64,000 nucleotides of DNA from Eleusine coracana subsp. coracana (Eukaryota; Streptophyta; Magnoliopsida; Poales; Poaceae). Below are positions 1-10,569 of this stretch, piece by piece (within the stretch, counting starts at the first letter, position 1; each line of letters starts with the position of its first letter). The position numbers and the translations under genes are program-made. The DNA is taken from positions 6,200,001-6,264,000 of the forward strand of contig CM064422.1 of assembly GCA_032690845.1 (NCBI GenBank), written 5' to 3'. Below the pieces are notes generated by a model. That model searched no databases, was not told the origin of the DNA, and saw only the letters and a list, made by a program, of their open reading frames with translations.

Positions 1-3
1 CAG

Positions 4-522
4 GTGTCGCGTCTGTCGGAGATCATGTCGCCAATCCGCACGGTGCGGCTAACCCGCGACCGCGAAGCCGACGCCGCCATGATCAGGCGGCTGCTAACTG
101 AAGGCGACCTGGTGATCTGCCCGGAGGGCACGACGTGCCGGGAACCCTTCCTGCTGCGGTTCTCGGCGCTGTTCGCGGAGCTGACGGACGAGATCGTGCC
201 GGTGGCGATGGAGAACCAGATGAGCATGTTCCACGGCACCACGGCGCGCGGGTGGAAGGGTCTCGACCCCTTCTACTTCTTCATGAACCCGAGCCCCGGG
301 TACGTGGTCACCTTCCTCAACAAGCTGCCGCGGGAGCTCACCTGCAGCGGGGGGAAGACCAGCCACGAGGTGGCCAACTACATCCAGCGGCTCATCGCGT
401 CCACGCTCTCCTACGAGTGCACCAGCTTCACAAGGAAGGACAAGTACAAGGCGCTCGCCGGAAACGACGGCACCGTCGTGTCCAAGCCCAACATCGACAA
501 GAAGAAGGTCATGGGATGCTAG
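4..522 (+). CDS. Glycerol-3-phosphate acyltransferase (GPAT), 3' terminal exon, partial
   Basis: C-terminal part of a plant membrane-bound glycerol-3-phosphate acyltransferase, which transfers an acyl group to glycerol-3-phosphate in extracellular (cutin/suberin) lipid or glycerolipid synthesis. The PlsC-type block CPEGTTCREPFLLRFSALF is near residues 39-57, followed by the conserved IVPVAM block, then a basic tail ending KKKVMGC. The gene starts outside the window. Bases 1-3 (cag) fit a splice acceptor, so this is probably the last exon entered in phase 0 at base 4. That the first acyltransferase block (HxxxxD) lies upstream is inferred. A possible polyadenylation signal (aataaa) lies near 606-611. 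The gene is convergent with the ankyrin copy that ends at 717. Family assignment is strong; the GPAT subgroup is not resolved. Confidence 0.9.
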   Translation: MSRLSEIMSPIRTVRLTRDREADAAMIRRLLTEGDLVICPEGTTCREPFLLRFSALFAELTDEIVPVAMENQMSMFHGTTARGWKGLDPFYFFMNPSPGYVVTFLNKLPRELTCSGGKTSHEVANYIQRLIASTLSYECTSFTRKDKYKALAGNDGTVVSKPNIDKKKVMGC

Positions 523-716
523 CTAACACAGGAGGAATAGTCAAAATTGCCGCGGTCGTTATAAGGCTGATGAAAGCGACTCTAGTCTAGTTATTCAACA
601 AGCGACAATAAATTATACGTGTATGCGTACTTTCCCATGAGTTGTGTTTTTTGGGCGCGTAAAATGGATTTTTTTTTTAAAAAAGAACAAACAAAACGGA
701 TCTTGTCTTCTTGAGT

Positions 717-2625
717 TTATACCATTGACAATCCTGATGTAAAGTAGTATCTACCCCGTGCAGCCGGTACATGTTGGCGAATGATGACTCTAGTTGTAAA
801 AAACACCTCCCTGCCTACAATAAGGATGACGAGGACCGGTGATATGGCACCCATAGCAATGACGACATAGGCTGGCCACCGCTGTGTGGGTGCCACAGTA
901 ATATAGACGGCCGTCATGAAAGAGACGAGCATGGCAAGGACGGCGAGCACCGTGAGCCTGTGCCCCCACAAGAGCTGGTTGATCCTGAACATGTCAGGGC
1001 TCTGCCACACCCAGATCATGCAGAAGATGAGAACGATGGAGCTGCACATGGCGACTCCGTTGGAGACGACGAAGATCTTGAAGGCGGCGTTGTGGCCGTG
1101 GAGGGCGATGCCCTTGGTCTGGTCGTAGCCGCCGGGCATCGTGAAGGTGGCGGCGAAGGCGGCGGTGGCAATGACGGTGGCGACGAGGATGTAGGTTCCG
1201 ATGACGCGCTCGAAGTACTTGTCGTTGAACATCCTGCGGGATGTGAGGTCGGCGCTTGGTGGCACCCTTGCCGACCACTCTTCTTGCTTAATGAGCTCCT
1301 CCCAGAGGTACATCTCGTAAGCGTCCATCTGTCGACTGTGCAACTTGATCTCGATGATGCCGCGCGCCGTAAGGCCGTCGTGCCTGACAACGCACGGGTC
1401 GACGCGGCGGTCACCGAGCAGCAGCAGCGCAGACTGGACCCGGCTCATCTGTGCCGCGAGGTGCAGGGGAGTGTTGCCGTTGTGGTCCACGCGGTTGGTA
1501 ATCTCCGCGAATCTTACGTGGCGGAGCAGGACTCTGAGCGCGTCCGTCTTGTCGCTGGTGACGGCGGTGTGCAAGGCATTGCGTCCATTGCCGTCCACCA
1601 TCTCGACCACGTCGGGGCAGTGCCGGAGCAGGGCCTTGATGGCGTCCGTGGAGCCATAGTGCACGGCCACGTGCAGCGGAGAGAACATGTTCTTTTGGTT
1701 GCGCTTGTAGGCTAGCTCGGTCCGCGTGTTGAGCAGCATCTTCACCGCGCGATGGTCGTTCTTCTGCGCCGCGTAGTGCAGCGCGTTGTTGCCGTCGGAG
1801 TCGGTCAGGTCGATCAGCTCGGGACGCTTCTCAAGCAGGATCTCCACCACCCCTGCAGCGTACGTGAACGATTAAGAGTTAGGAAATATGATAAAATTAA
1901 AACATAAGATCCAATAATTTATAATTATTATAAAGATAATCTTATAAAAAAATTAAAACATAAAATAATAAATTATTAACTAACAGCTGATTAAGAGTTA
2001 GGAAATATGACAAAATAAATATAAGAGCTTGAGAAAGGTTGCTTACGGATGTGGCCGCCTAGCACGGCTTGGTGGAGGGCCGTGCCGCTAAGGGAGACGG
2101 AGGGCAGGAACTCCTGCTCGACCCAGGTGAAGTCGACGATCTTCCGGACAATGTTGACCAGTCCCTCGCGGGCGGCCATATGCACTTGAGGTCGTGCCCG
2201 CACAGCAGGTCGGCGTCGAGCAGCGCCACCGCCACGGCGGCCTTGCCATGCCGCACGGCCTCGTGCAGCGGGCTGTTGCCGGCCTTGTTGGTCATGAAGA
2301 GGGGGCTCTTCTCTTCCGGCGGCAAAAGCAGGGCGTAGCGAATCAGCAGCTCCGCCACCTCCAGCTTTCCAGCCTTGGCCGCAAGGTGCAGCGGGGTGTC
2401 GCCGTCGTCGTTCCGGGCGACGAGCAGGCCCTCTATCTTCTCCAGGACCTCGCCGGCGAAGCCGGCGTGACCGTACGCGGCGGCCAGGTCGAGCGCCGTG
2501 TTGAGCTGCAGCGTCGTGGCGCTCAGGGCCGTGGGGTCGTTCTCCACGAGCTGCTTCAGGCTCGACACTCTCCCATGCGTCGCCGCCTTGTACAGCGAGG
2601 GGTTCATTCGTCTCTCGCACTCCAT
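717..2625 (-). pseudogene. Ankyrin-repeat/PGG membrane protein, frameshifted copy A (ACD6-like)
   Basis: Two-exon gene: exon 1 from 2625 to 2047, donor GTAAGC, then exon 2 from 1852 to 717. It has the same intron position and phase as the intact copy at 5957-7813. Exon 1 encodes ankyrin repeats; exon 2 encodes more repeats and a PGG domain (FTMPGGYDQ) with four hydrophobic segments. Members of this plant family, such as ACD6, are plasma-membrane proteins linked to salicylic-acid defence. Compared with the intact copy, a net 19-bp deletion near 2185 shifts the frame in the ankyrin region. Downstream of it the old frame is still open and well conserved, through the splice site to the natural stop. 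It is therefore either a recent pseudogene or yields only a truncated repeat protein. Exon 2 alone is intact for about 378 residues. Confidence 0.82.
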
Positions 2626-2689
2626 GTTCTTCTGCAACTGCAGTACGTTTCCACACTGGCGTGTTTGTTTTTTTTTCTAAATTTTAGTA

Positions 2690-2965
2690 AAGTCATATTA
2701 ATCATTAAAATACTATATATGATTATTAAATATATATTAAATATAAAACTAATTACATAGTTGAATGTGCATTATCGTGATAAATTTATTAAGTTTAATG
2801 AAATCATTATTAAGAGATGTTTACTATAGCATCACATTATCTAATTATGACCTAATTAGTTTTAATAGATTTGTCTCGTCATTTAGAGGGAGGGTTATAG
2901 ATTAGGTTTTATCATTAATCTATATTTAATACTTCTAATTAGTATCATAATATTCGATGTAACAG
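2690..2965. mobile_element. MITE-like insertion upstream of ankyrin copy A
   Basis: AT-rich block holding sequence common in grass MITEs (tttactatagcatcacatta, agatttgtctcgtcattta, attcgatgtaacagg). It sits between the 5' leader-like segment (3090-3245) and the start of copy A. The intact copy has only about 50 bp in the equivalent interval, so an insertion explains the extra length. Ends and target duplication were not resolved. Confidence 0.5.
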
Positions 2966-3089
2966 GTCAAAAATCAGAGGGGTAGAAACGAACACACCTT
3001 CTATATTCTGCTCTGCCCAGCTACTAATAATCTCGGTGCACCAAGATTCTAGGGGAAGGAAAGAACAAGGAGGTGCGTTGTGGATTCGA

Positions 3090-3245
3090 CATGAAAAAGT
3101 TGCAGGAGTGTATGGGATGTCAAGGTGCCCATGCGAATTTGCAGCAAGCTGGACATTTCCCGTATCGTACAAGTACTGCTTGCTTGTCAGATCAGCATTG
3201 GTATATGTTCCATGTCGCCTGCTGCTGCATCTCGAATCATGGAGC
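3090..3245 (-). repeat. Ankyrin-gene 5' flank segment, inverted relative to 5726-5905
   Basis: The reverse complement aligns with 5726-5905, just upstream of the intact ankyrin gene; shared stretches include ggaacatataccaa and aaggttgcaggagtg-type sequence. It is probably a duplicated promoter or 5' UTR segment belonging to copy A. Confidence 0.7.
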
Positions 3246-3598
3246 GGGGTGCCGCCTGCCTTGTTGGTCATGAACAGGGTGTCTGTGGGCGGTGTATCCG
3301 CCGTGCTCGGGTTCTCCAGGTGCTGACGAGAACGAACCTCCACCACCTTCGCCTTACCCGCCTTCGCCGCTAAGTGCAGCGGTGTGTTGCCGTCGATGTG
3401 TTTGGCAATAACCAGTTCCCTGTTCCTGTGGAGGACTTGGCGAGCGAATGTGGCGTGGCCGTGCAAAACGGCGAGGTGGAGCGCCGCGGTGTTGAGCTGG
3501 GGCGTACGGGAGCTAAGGATGGTGGGATCCGACGACGCTAACTGCTGAAGGCGTGCCACATCTCCCTGTGTCGCGGCGTTGTACAATGCAGGATCCAT
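3245..3598 (-). pseudogene. Truncated ankyrin-repeat gene, copy B
   Basis: Starts MDPALYNAATQGDVARLQQL and runs through about three ankyrin repeats to TNKAGGTPLH, matching exon 1 of the other two copies. At about 3240-3250 the similarity stops and the sequence becomes a segment like the 5' flank of the intact copy (5726-5905), in the same relative orientation. The reading frame stays open by chance to 2945 but the added residues are not ankyrin-like. This looks like the remains of a tandem copy cut short when its exon was joined to the leader of the next gene. Confidence 0.75.
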
Positions 3599-3786
3599 GC
3601 CTCTCTGTGTGGCTTGTGGACTGTGGCGGTACAGATGAAGTTGCGCTCAGCTCTGCCATTAGCCTCGTTTAAGTAGATCAAGACGAGAGGTCAGATTATG
3701 TGCATATAGATGAGACGTTGCAAGAGTGACAAGGTACTAAAACGAACAGATTAATGCCTCCTAACATCGCATGACCACAATAATCT

Positions 3787-4027
3787 TTTTTTTACATTAC
3801 ACAGTATAACTCAGACATTTATAACGCATGCACACTCACTCTTATGAATATACGTACATAAACTCTACCCCTATGAACATCTCTTGCTGTCAACGGAAGC
3901 GTCGTCTACCACTGAAAGCATAATGCCGTTATAAATCCTAGAAAATTCGTTCCCACGAAAAATCAAAACTAGGATCTGAGATACTACTAAGGTTTTTATA
4001 ACCACTAGACTACAGACCCTTTCACGT
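3787..4027 (-). mobile_element. tRNA-derived SINE, copy 1, with 16-bp target duplication
   Basis: Flanked by a perfect 16-bp direct repeat (atgaccacaataatct at 3771-3786 and 4028-4043). Read on the minus strand it starts with a pol III A-box-like tRNA-related head (GTCTGTAGTCTAGTGGTTAT), continues through the body and ends at a T-run on the plus strand. It is related along its length to the element at 54986-55278. The layout resembles maize ZmSINE2/3-type elements; the family name is from memory and not checked. Confidence 0.8.
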
Positions 4028-4043
4028 ATGACCACAATAATCT

Positions 4044-5140
4044 ATACAGTTAGATGCCTTGTTTGCACTACAAGTGCAGTAACCTGGGTGGCTTCCGTCA
4101 CAAACAAGTAACTTGGCCAATCAACCTTGGTATATGTTCTTGCTATCCAGATTCTCGGGAGTCCCTCGCTCTTGCTCTTGCTGCCGCATCTGCATCTGCA
4201 TGCAAGCTCGAAGATGAAAGTTTGCATGCAACTACCTTGCACGGACTGACGGACGGATTTCCTTCCTAACTCTGCGCTTTGCAAATTCGCCGACACAACA
4301 TTGGCTCCTTTCAAAATATAAAAATCACAACATTGGCAAGCTCCGCTCCCTATCACAATTGAGACGTCAAACTCTAATCATCAACAGTCAACTGTCTTTT
4401 GCATCTTTTTACTATTTATTATGCTACTCTTTTAAATAAAGTTAAATTTGGACGTGAAATCTTAGTTACAGTTTCTGACCATGTCATCAACATATGTGCA
4501 AGTTTTCATTTATTCTTCAAAACTTTTGCACATTAGGACTTAGATTTTAGTTCAATTTTGAACTAATAATTACTTAATTGTGCCTTAACCTCACCAAAAA
4601 AAACTATGAGTGTGTTTCTTAAGTAGAGGGTTATCACAATTTTACTGAAAGACTGGTTTCCACCCATAATCTTCTCGAAACATGGACTAATAATCTCTCC
4701 AGTTTTTGTCTTATTATTGTCATGTATATTCCAAGTACCAGTGAGGTCGTCTCTTTTTTCTTCCCTCTTTTTCATGATTATTTTTTGGGATAATCTAAAC
4801 AACAACTGGCTGTTTTATCAGCCTCCAACATTCAATTTTTTTTCTTCCTCTCCTCACATGTCTCCCTCAAATCCGGTGTCTTTCTCTATCTCCGACGAGC
4901 TAAAAATGATCTACCGGGTCTAGTAGGCCGACCCCCTTCCTAGGTCGGGCTGCGTGTCATGCTATGGGCCTGGGGTCAGCCTGTAGGATGGCCCACATCA
5001 TGCTGCAGATTAGGTCATGCTAGGGTCGGGTTTTTTTCAACAGGCTGCATGCTGGCCCGTTTTCTTCGACCCGTATGCCCAGCTATAATGCTGATATGAC
5101 AAACTACAAAATGAAGAGATGATGACAGACTAACACAAGA
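4044..5140. other. Intergenic, no gene seen; one GC-rich repeat block
   Basis: Mostly AT-rich single-copy-looking sequence. From about 4923 to 5090 it holds repeated GGGCC/GGTCGGG-type words like the blocks at 11755-12245 and 61050-61265. These resemble subterminal repeats of non-autonomous hAT-type transposons. No coding region is supported. Confidence 0.5.
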
Positions 5141-5149
5141 GGGTTATTA

Positions 5150-5650
5150 AGGAGAAAAACATGATTTTGGATTCTTATACATGTGAGTTATGCATCCTAT
5201 AAAGAGAAGAAACTCTAAGGCACCTGTTTTGAAGTGCAATTTTGCTAGAGCAAGCTGGCAATCTATAGGCATATTTTATCCTGACACAATGGCATCAACA
5301 AGAGTGGTTAGTCATATTAAGAGGACACTCCAAATTCTATTTTATATGGAGATCATAATCATCATGTCATGGACTATATGGAAGCAAAGAAATGCCTGGC
5401 TATTTAGTAACCAAGACACATCGGTGCAAAACTGCAAAGAATCTTTTATGCAAGAGTTCGCCATGGTTATCCATAGAGCGAAAAGCAAGTACTTGCCTTA
5501 AATTCAAGAATGGCTAGAAAATTTACAGTGATTTTTTTCTTTTATATTTTTTGTCTACTTGTTCCCTAATGTACTCTTTGTACCCTTTTCTTTTATAATT
5601 CTATATTAATATATAACCAGTAGGGCCTCCTGTTCCAATAAAAAAACGAA
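5150..5650 (+). mobile_element. 5'-truncated L1-like LINE, 3' end
   Basis: Translation resembles the C-terminus of plant L1-type ORF2: a cysteine-rich zf-RVT remnant (KCNFARASW), then SWTIWKQRNAWLF and FAMVIHRAKSKYL, then a short 3' UTR ending cctgttccaataaaaaaa. The frame is broken near 5195-5235 (a stop and a shift before KCNFARASW), so it is an old non-coding copy. It is a different clade from the RTE elements elsewhere in the window. Confidence 0.75.
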
Positions 5651-5725
5651 ATGAAGAGATGGTATATATCATGCTTAAAGGGATAAAGTAATTAATATGC
5701 CAAGCTTGGTCAATCAAGGGTCGGC

Positions 5726-5905
5726 ATGGTTCCAGATGCAGCGGCAGCAGGAGATCTGGAACATATACCAAGGCTGATATGCCAAGCAACCAGTACTTCC
5801 ATGATACGAAAGCAGTCCAGCTTGCTGGCAGTTCAAAGTGCAAGTATACAATTCGCATCGGCGCCTCGTCATCACACTCCTGCAACCTTTTCCATGTCCA
5901 ATCAA
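5726..5905 (+). repeat. 5' flank segment shared with ankyrin copies A and B
   Basis: Lies 50 bp upstream of the start of copy C and recurs inverted at 3090-3245. The conserved position before the start suggests promoter or leader function. Confidence 0.65.
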
Positions 5906-5956
5906 CTCTTTCTTCTTTCCTTCTTATTGATCCATTGAGATTAGACAGAGACTAAA

Positions 5957-7813
5957 ATGGCAGGACAGGGTAGACTGCAGCTAGAAATGCATTCTGTCGG
6001 TGTTCCATCTGATGCTGCACAGGACATGGCTGCAGAGAGGGAAAGACGCATGAATCCCGCGCTGTACAAGGCAGCGACGCAGGGGAGAGTGTCGAGCCTG
6101 AAGCAGCTGGTGGAGAACGACCCGACCATCCTCAGCGCCACTACGCCGCAGCTCAACTCGGCGCTCCACCTCGCGGCGTTGCACGGCCACGCCGACCTCG
6201 CCGACGCGGTGCTGGAGAAGAAGGAGGAGCTGCTCGTCGCCCGGAACGACGACGGCGACACCCCGCTGCACCTGGCTGCCAAGGCTGGGAAGCTGGAGGT
6301 GGCCGTGCTTCTGATCCGCTACGCCCTGCTCTTGCCGCCAGACGACAAGAGCCCCCTCATCATGACCAACAAGGCCGGCAACAGCCCACTGCACGAGGCG
6401 GTGCGGCACCACAAGGGCGCCGTGGCCGTGGCGCTGCTCGACGCGGATCCTCTGCGCGGCCACGACCTCAACGAGCGGATGGAGTCGCCGCTGCACATGG
6501 CCGCGCGCGAGGGACTCGTCAACGTCGTGCGGAAGATCGTTGACTTCACCTGGGTCGAGCAGGAGTTCCTGCCCTCTGTCTCCCTCAGCGGCACGGCCCT
6601 CCACCAGGCCGTGCTCGGCGGCCACATCCGTAAGCAACCTTTCTCAATCAAGCTCTTTAATTTTGTCAATTCTCTTCTGTTCAATTTGGTCGTTGTCAAA
6701 CCCGTCTGAAGTATCAATCATGGCACATGTGATGCAGGGGTAGTGGAAATCCTGCTTGAGAAGCGTCCCGAGATGATCGACCTGACCGACTCCGACGGCA
6801 ACAACGCGCTGCACTACGCGGCGCAGAAGAACGACCACCGCGCGGTGGAGATGCTGCTCAACACGCGGACGGAGCTGGCCTACAAGCGCAACCAAAAGAA
6901 CCTGTCCTCCCCGCTGCACGTGGCGGCGCACTACGGCTCGACGGACGCCATCAAGGCCTTACTCCGGCACTGTCCCGACGTGGCGGAGATGGTGGACAGC
7001 CACGGCCGCAACGCATTCCACGCGTCCGTGGCGAGCGGGAAGCTGAACGCACTCAAGTGCCTGCTCCGCCACATCCGCCCCGCCGAGCTGCTCAACCGCG
7101 TGGACGCCGCGGGCAACACCCCCCTCCACCTGGCGGCCAAGATGAGCCGCGTCACGTCGGCGCTGATGCTGCTCAAGGACCGGCGCGTCGACCCGTGCGT
7201 GCGCGATCACGAGGGTCACACCGCGCGGAGCCTCGTGGAGACGAAGCTCGTCACGGGCGAGATGGACGCCTACGAGATGTACCTCTGGAAGCAGCTAAAG
7301 CAGCAGGAGGCCAAGCGGTGCCGGAAGCAGCAGCTCCCCCCGCTCGCCACCTACCCGAGTCGAAGGGCGTCCAACGACAAGTACTTCGAGCGCATCGTCG
7401 AGACCTACATCCTCGTGGCAACGCTCATCGCCACGGTCACATTCGCAGCCACCTTCACCATGCCCGGTGGGTACGACCAGCAGTACGGGATCGCGCTGCA
7501 CGGGCATAGACCGGCCTTCAAGATCTTCGTCATCTCCAACACCATCGCTATGTGCAGCTCCATCGTCGTCGTGTTCTGCTTCATCTGGGCATGGCAGGAC
7601 CCCGTCAAGTTCAAGGTTGATCAATTGCTGTGGGGACACAGGCTCACCGTCATCGCCTGTCTCGCCATGCTCGTCTCGCTCATGACCGCCGTCTTTATCA
7701 CAATGCCCCATAATTCACGGTGGCCCGCCTACGTCGTCATCGCCATCGGGGCCAGCACTCCGGCCGTCGTCTTCCTCATGCTAGGCAGGGAGGTGATCTA
7801 CGTCCCGCTGTAA
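5957..7813 (+). CDS. Ankyrin-repeat/PGG-domain membrane protein, intact copy C (ACD6-like)
   Basis: Exons 5957-6629 and 6738-7813 (donor GTAAGC, acceptor GATGCAG), giving 582 residues in frame. Roughly residues 35-385 are ankyrin repeats with repeated TPLHLAA/ALHYAAQ signatures. The PGG motif is at about residue 467 in FTMPGGYDQ, with hydrophobic segments before and after it predicting four membrane spans. Plant proteins of this layout (ACD6 and relatives) sit at the plasma membrane or ER and influence defence and cell death; that role is by family only. The first ATG at 5957 is used, but in-frame ATGs nearer ERERRMNPALYKAA are possible because copy A starts shortly before that motif. It is divergent from copies A and B, whose 5' flank sequence is repeated in inverse orientation upstream. 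Confidence 0.9.
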
Positions 7814-8321
7814 CAATCTAGTTCCATCGACATGCATGATCTTCTTCATGCCGAGTTTTTTTGCGAGGAAGCTAGGAAAGAAAATGGCAGAAGTGAAAGT
7901 TTATTTAATCCCAACAATATATTCGTGCATTTCACTTATTTTCGTGAAACTAATTGTTCAAGCTCTAATTTGGAATTTGGATGTGAAATATTGGATCTGA
8001 TCAACAATCCGCCGCTTTGACAATTAATTATTCGCAAGTAGATTTTCTTTGCGTGTCTTGAACAAACAAGAATCTTCTAAAGATAGCTCGTTCTATATAA
8101 TTACTGGATAAAGCAGCGGAGATGCCTGCTGTGTAATACTGATGATAAGGTTTGTTAACAACTTAGTAGTAATTATGCAAAGTCAGGAGCTTAAGTGACC
8201 CATAGTAAAACAAAGTACGAGAAGTTACATGATTATGAACAGATAAAAAGCCTAACAGTCTAGTAGCTACTTATTTCTGCAGTTGATCAACAACGAGGCA
8301 GGACAGGCACAGGTGGGGTCT

Positions 8322-10358
8322 TCATGTGCTCCGCTCCATGCTGCCGGTGATGTTCGCCGACCTCATGTCGTACGCGTTCAGGTGGTTGACCATGACGTCA
8401 GACTCGCCGTTGTTGAACACGTAGAGGCGCGCCTTGTCGCCGATGGCCTTGGTCGGGTACACCCTCGACAGGATGCAGGTCCTGCCGCGGGCTCCGAAGC
8501 TCTCCACCACCGAGTGGTCAATCTGCACGCGGATCGCGGAGCCATCAAAACATCGTTTAATTAGCACATAAACACGCATTGGACAATTATTAATTACCAG
8601 AAAGAAAAGTGAATGATGAATACCAGAGTCCTGAGCGCGATCTTGCCGCCGTTGTTCGCGATGTCGACGTCGACGAACCCGGCAAACGTCGGCTTGTAGA
8701 TGCCGTCTTCTTTGGACGACGTGGACGGGTCGTTGCACATGAGCACGACGTGCTTGCCGTTGTCTCCGCGCTTGAACACCCTGAAGAACACGGCCGTCTT
8801 CTCCTCGAGGTCGTCGGACGCGAGCACCCACAGCCCGAACGGGCCCACGCCGCCCTTGGCGTCCGCGCCGCGGGCCGCGCACACCGTCTGCGCGTCGGCC
8901 TTGTCCCACGCCGGGTCCCATGGCTCGGCCCGGCCCAGGTCCCGCACCCGGAACGACGCCTCCACGTCGGCCTGCGCCGGCGACGCCAGCCCGGCCACCT
9001 CGAAGTGGGCCCCGGGCCTGACCACCCGTCGCGTGACGTTGACGTGGCCGCCGCGGAGCGACTCGATCTCCGCGACGGGCCACTGCACGAGCTGCCTCCC
9101 GTCCCGCGCCAGCCACAGCTTCCTCGGGACGGCCTGCACGCCGGCCCAGCCCTTGCGCACGTCGTCGGCCGTGGAGTCCGACTCGTTGGCCCACCCCCAC
9201 AGCACGCGCCGCCGCGTGCCGCTCACGTCGAGGAACGTCTTGGACGCGTAGAAGTCGCCGTAGTCGTAGCGCAGGCCGTCGTTGCCGTCGGCGAGGGACG
9301 CGTCGGGGACGTACTTTTCCGCGGCGTGGTCGTACTCGCCGAGCGTGTAGTACTCGAACCGGGTCAGGTCGAGGCTCACCTTGAGCACGTGCTTCCGGAG
9401 GACGCCGCTGCCGTCGACGCCGCGAGACGTGACCGGGAAGAAGTCGGGGCACTCCCACATGCCCGTGTCGCCCGAGTGCAGCGGTTGGGGCGAGGGGGTC
9501 CAGGTCTTGAAGTCTTTGCTCTTGTAGAGCACGGCGAGGCCGAGGTGGTTGTCCTTGGTGCCGACGACGAGGCGCCAGTCGCCGTCGGGCCCGCGCCACG
9601 CGGTGGTCGGGTCGCGGAAGGCGGAGGCGTTCACGCCGGGGCCGGGAGCGATGACGGGGTTGTAGTCGGGCTTCACCCAGTCGCGGAGGAACGGGTCGGA
9701 GAGGTCCTTGGGGTAGGCCACGTTCTGGACCTGCCGGTTCTGCCCGTCGATGCCAGTGTACATGATGGCGGGGGTGCCGTCAGGGAGCACGGTGGCCGAG
9801 CCCGACCAGCAGCCGTTCACGTCGAACGGCGCCGTCGGGTAGATCGCCGGAGGGAGCATGGTCCAGTCCACGAGGTTCGTCGACACGGCGTGCGCCCACA
9901 CGATGTTGCCCCACACCGCGCCCTTGGGGTTGTACTGGTAGAACAGGTGGTACACGCCCTTGTGGTACATGACGCCATTAGGATCTGCATGATTTCACAA
10001 GAACAAATTAAACACACGGTCTCTTCTCGTAAGTAATCAACCTCTGCCTTTTTAATTCAAACAAAAGTGATGATTAACTTCTGCAACTGCAATGCCGTAG
10101 CTGTTCTTGGATCTAAAAAGTTATATGGCATCTTATTGGATGCAAAGTGACGATCTTACCGTTGATCCAGTGCTTGGGAGGCTGGAAGTGGTAGCCGGTG
10201 CGGAGCGCGTCGTCGCGGGCCTGCTCGGCGGCGTCCGCATCGGCAGAAACCTCGAACAAGTCGGCCTCGGAGAAGACCTGGTGCGACGCCTCCGCGCCGC
10301 GGCACAAGAGCAGCGCGAGGAGGAAGAAAACCGCCCACGTCGCCGGCCTGATCGTCAT
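8322..10358 (-). CDS. Cell-wall invertase (beta-fructofuranosidase, GH32)
   Basis: Three exons on the minus strand: 10358-10160, 9984-8624 and 8522-8322; 586 residues, in frame. It hydrolyses sucrose to glucose and fructose in the apoplast. An N-terminal hydrophobic stretch (TWAVFFLLALLLCRG) is a signal peptide. Catalytic motifs are WINDPNG (nucleophile Asp about 67), FRDP (Asp about 191) and WECPDFFPV (acid/base Glu about 244). Proline in WECPD marks the cell-wall rather than the vacuolar type, which has Val. The C-terminal beta-sandwich includes IDHSVVESF. Start is the ATG at 10358; an upstream in-frame TTG is not a plausible start. Plant invertase genes usually have more introns and a 9-nt mini-exon for DPN; here the DPN codons are joined to the large second exon. 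Confidence 0.95.
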
Positions 10359-10460
10359 GTCGCCGAACCGAACCCAAGTGCCAATAACTGCTGCTCTCAA
10401 CAAGTTGCTATATGCGTCCAGGAGTACACGAGGGAGGAGAGGGGGGCGCGAGCGTGCAAA

Positions 10461-10466
10461 TTTATA
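10461..10466 (-). promoter_or_regulatory. Putative TATA box of the invertase gene
   Basis: TATAAA on the minus strand, about 100 bp upstream of the invertase ATG, in a GC-rich context and at a spacing normal for a plant TATA box plus short leader. Confidence 0.5.
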
Positions 10467-10569
10467 CAGGCCGTACTTGCTGTCGGGCTAGAATACGTAC
10501 GGCGTAAAATTGACTGGTGGATCGCAAGAGACCGTGTCGGATATCCAGTGCGTATTGATTATGGATAAG

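Noticed and set aside
2945..3244. C-terminal part of the 217-codon frame of ankyrin copy B
   Set aside because: This part aligns with a non-coding 5' flank of copy C, so it is open by chance.
8609..10036. 475-codon open frame antisense to the invertase
   Set aside because: It mirrors the GC-rich invertase exon, is Arg/Val/His-rich with no domain, and crosses the invertase intron.
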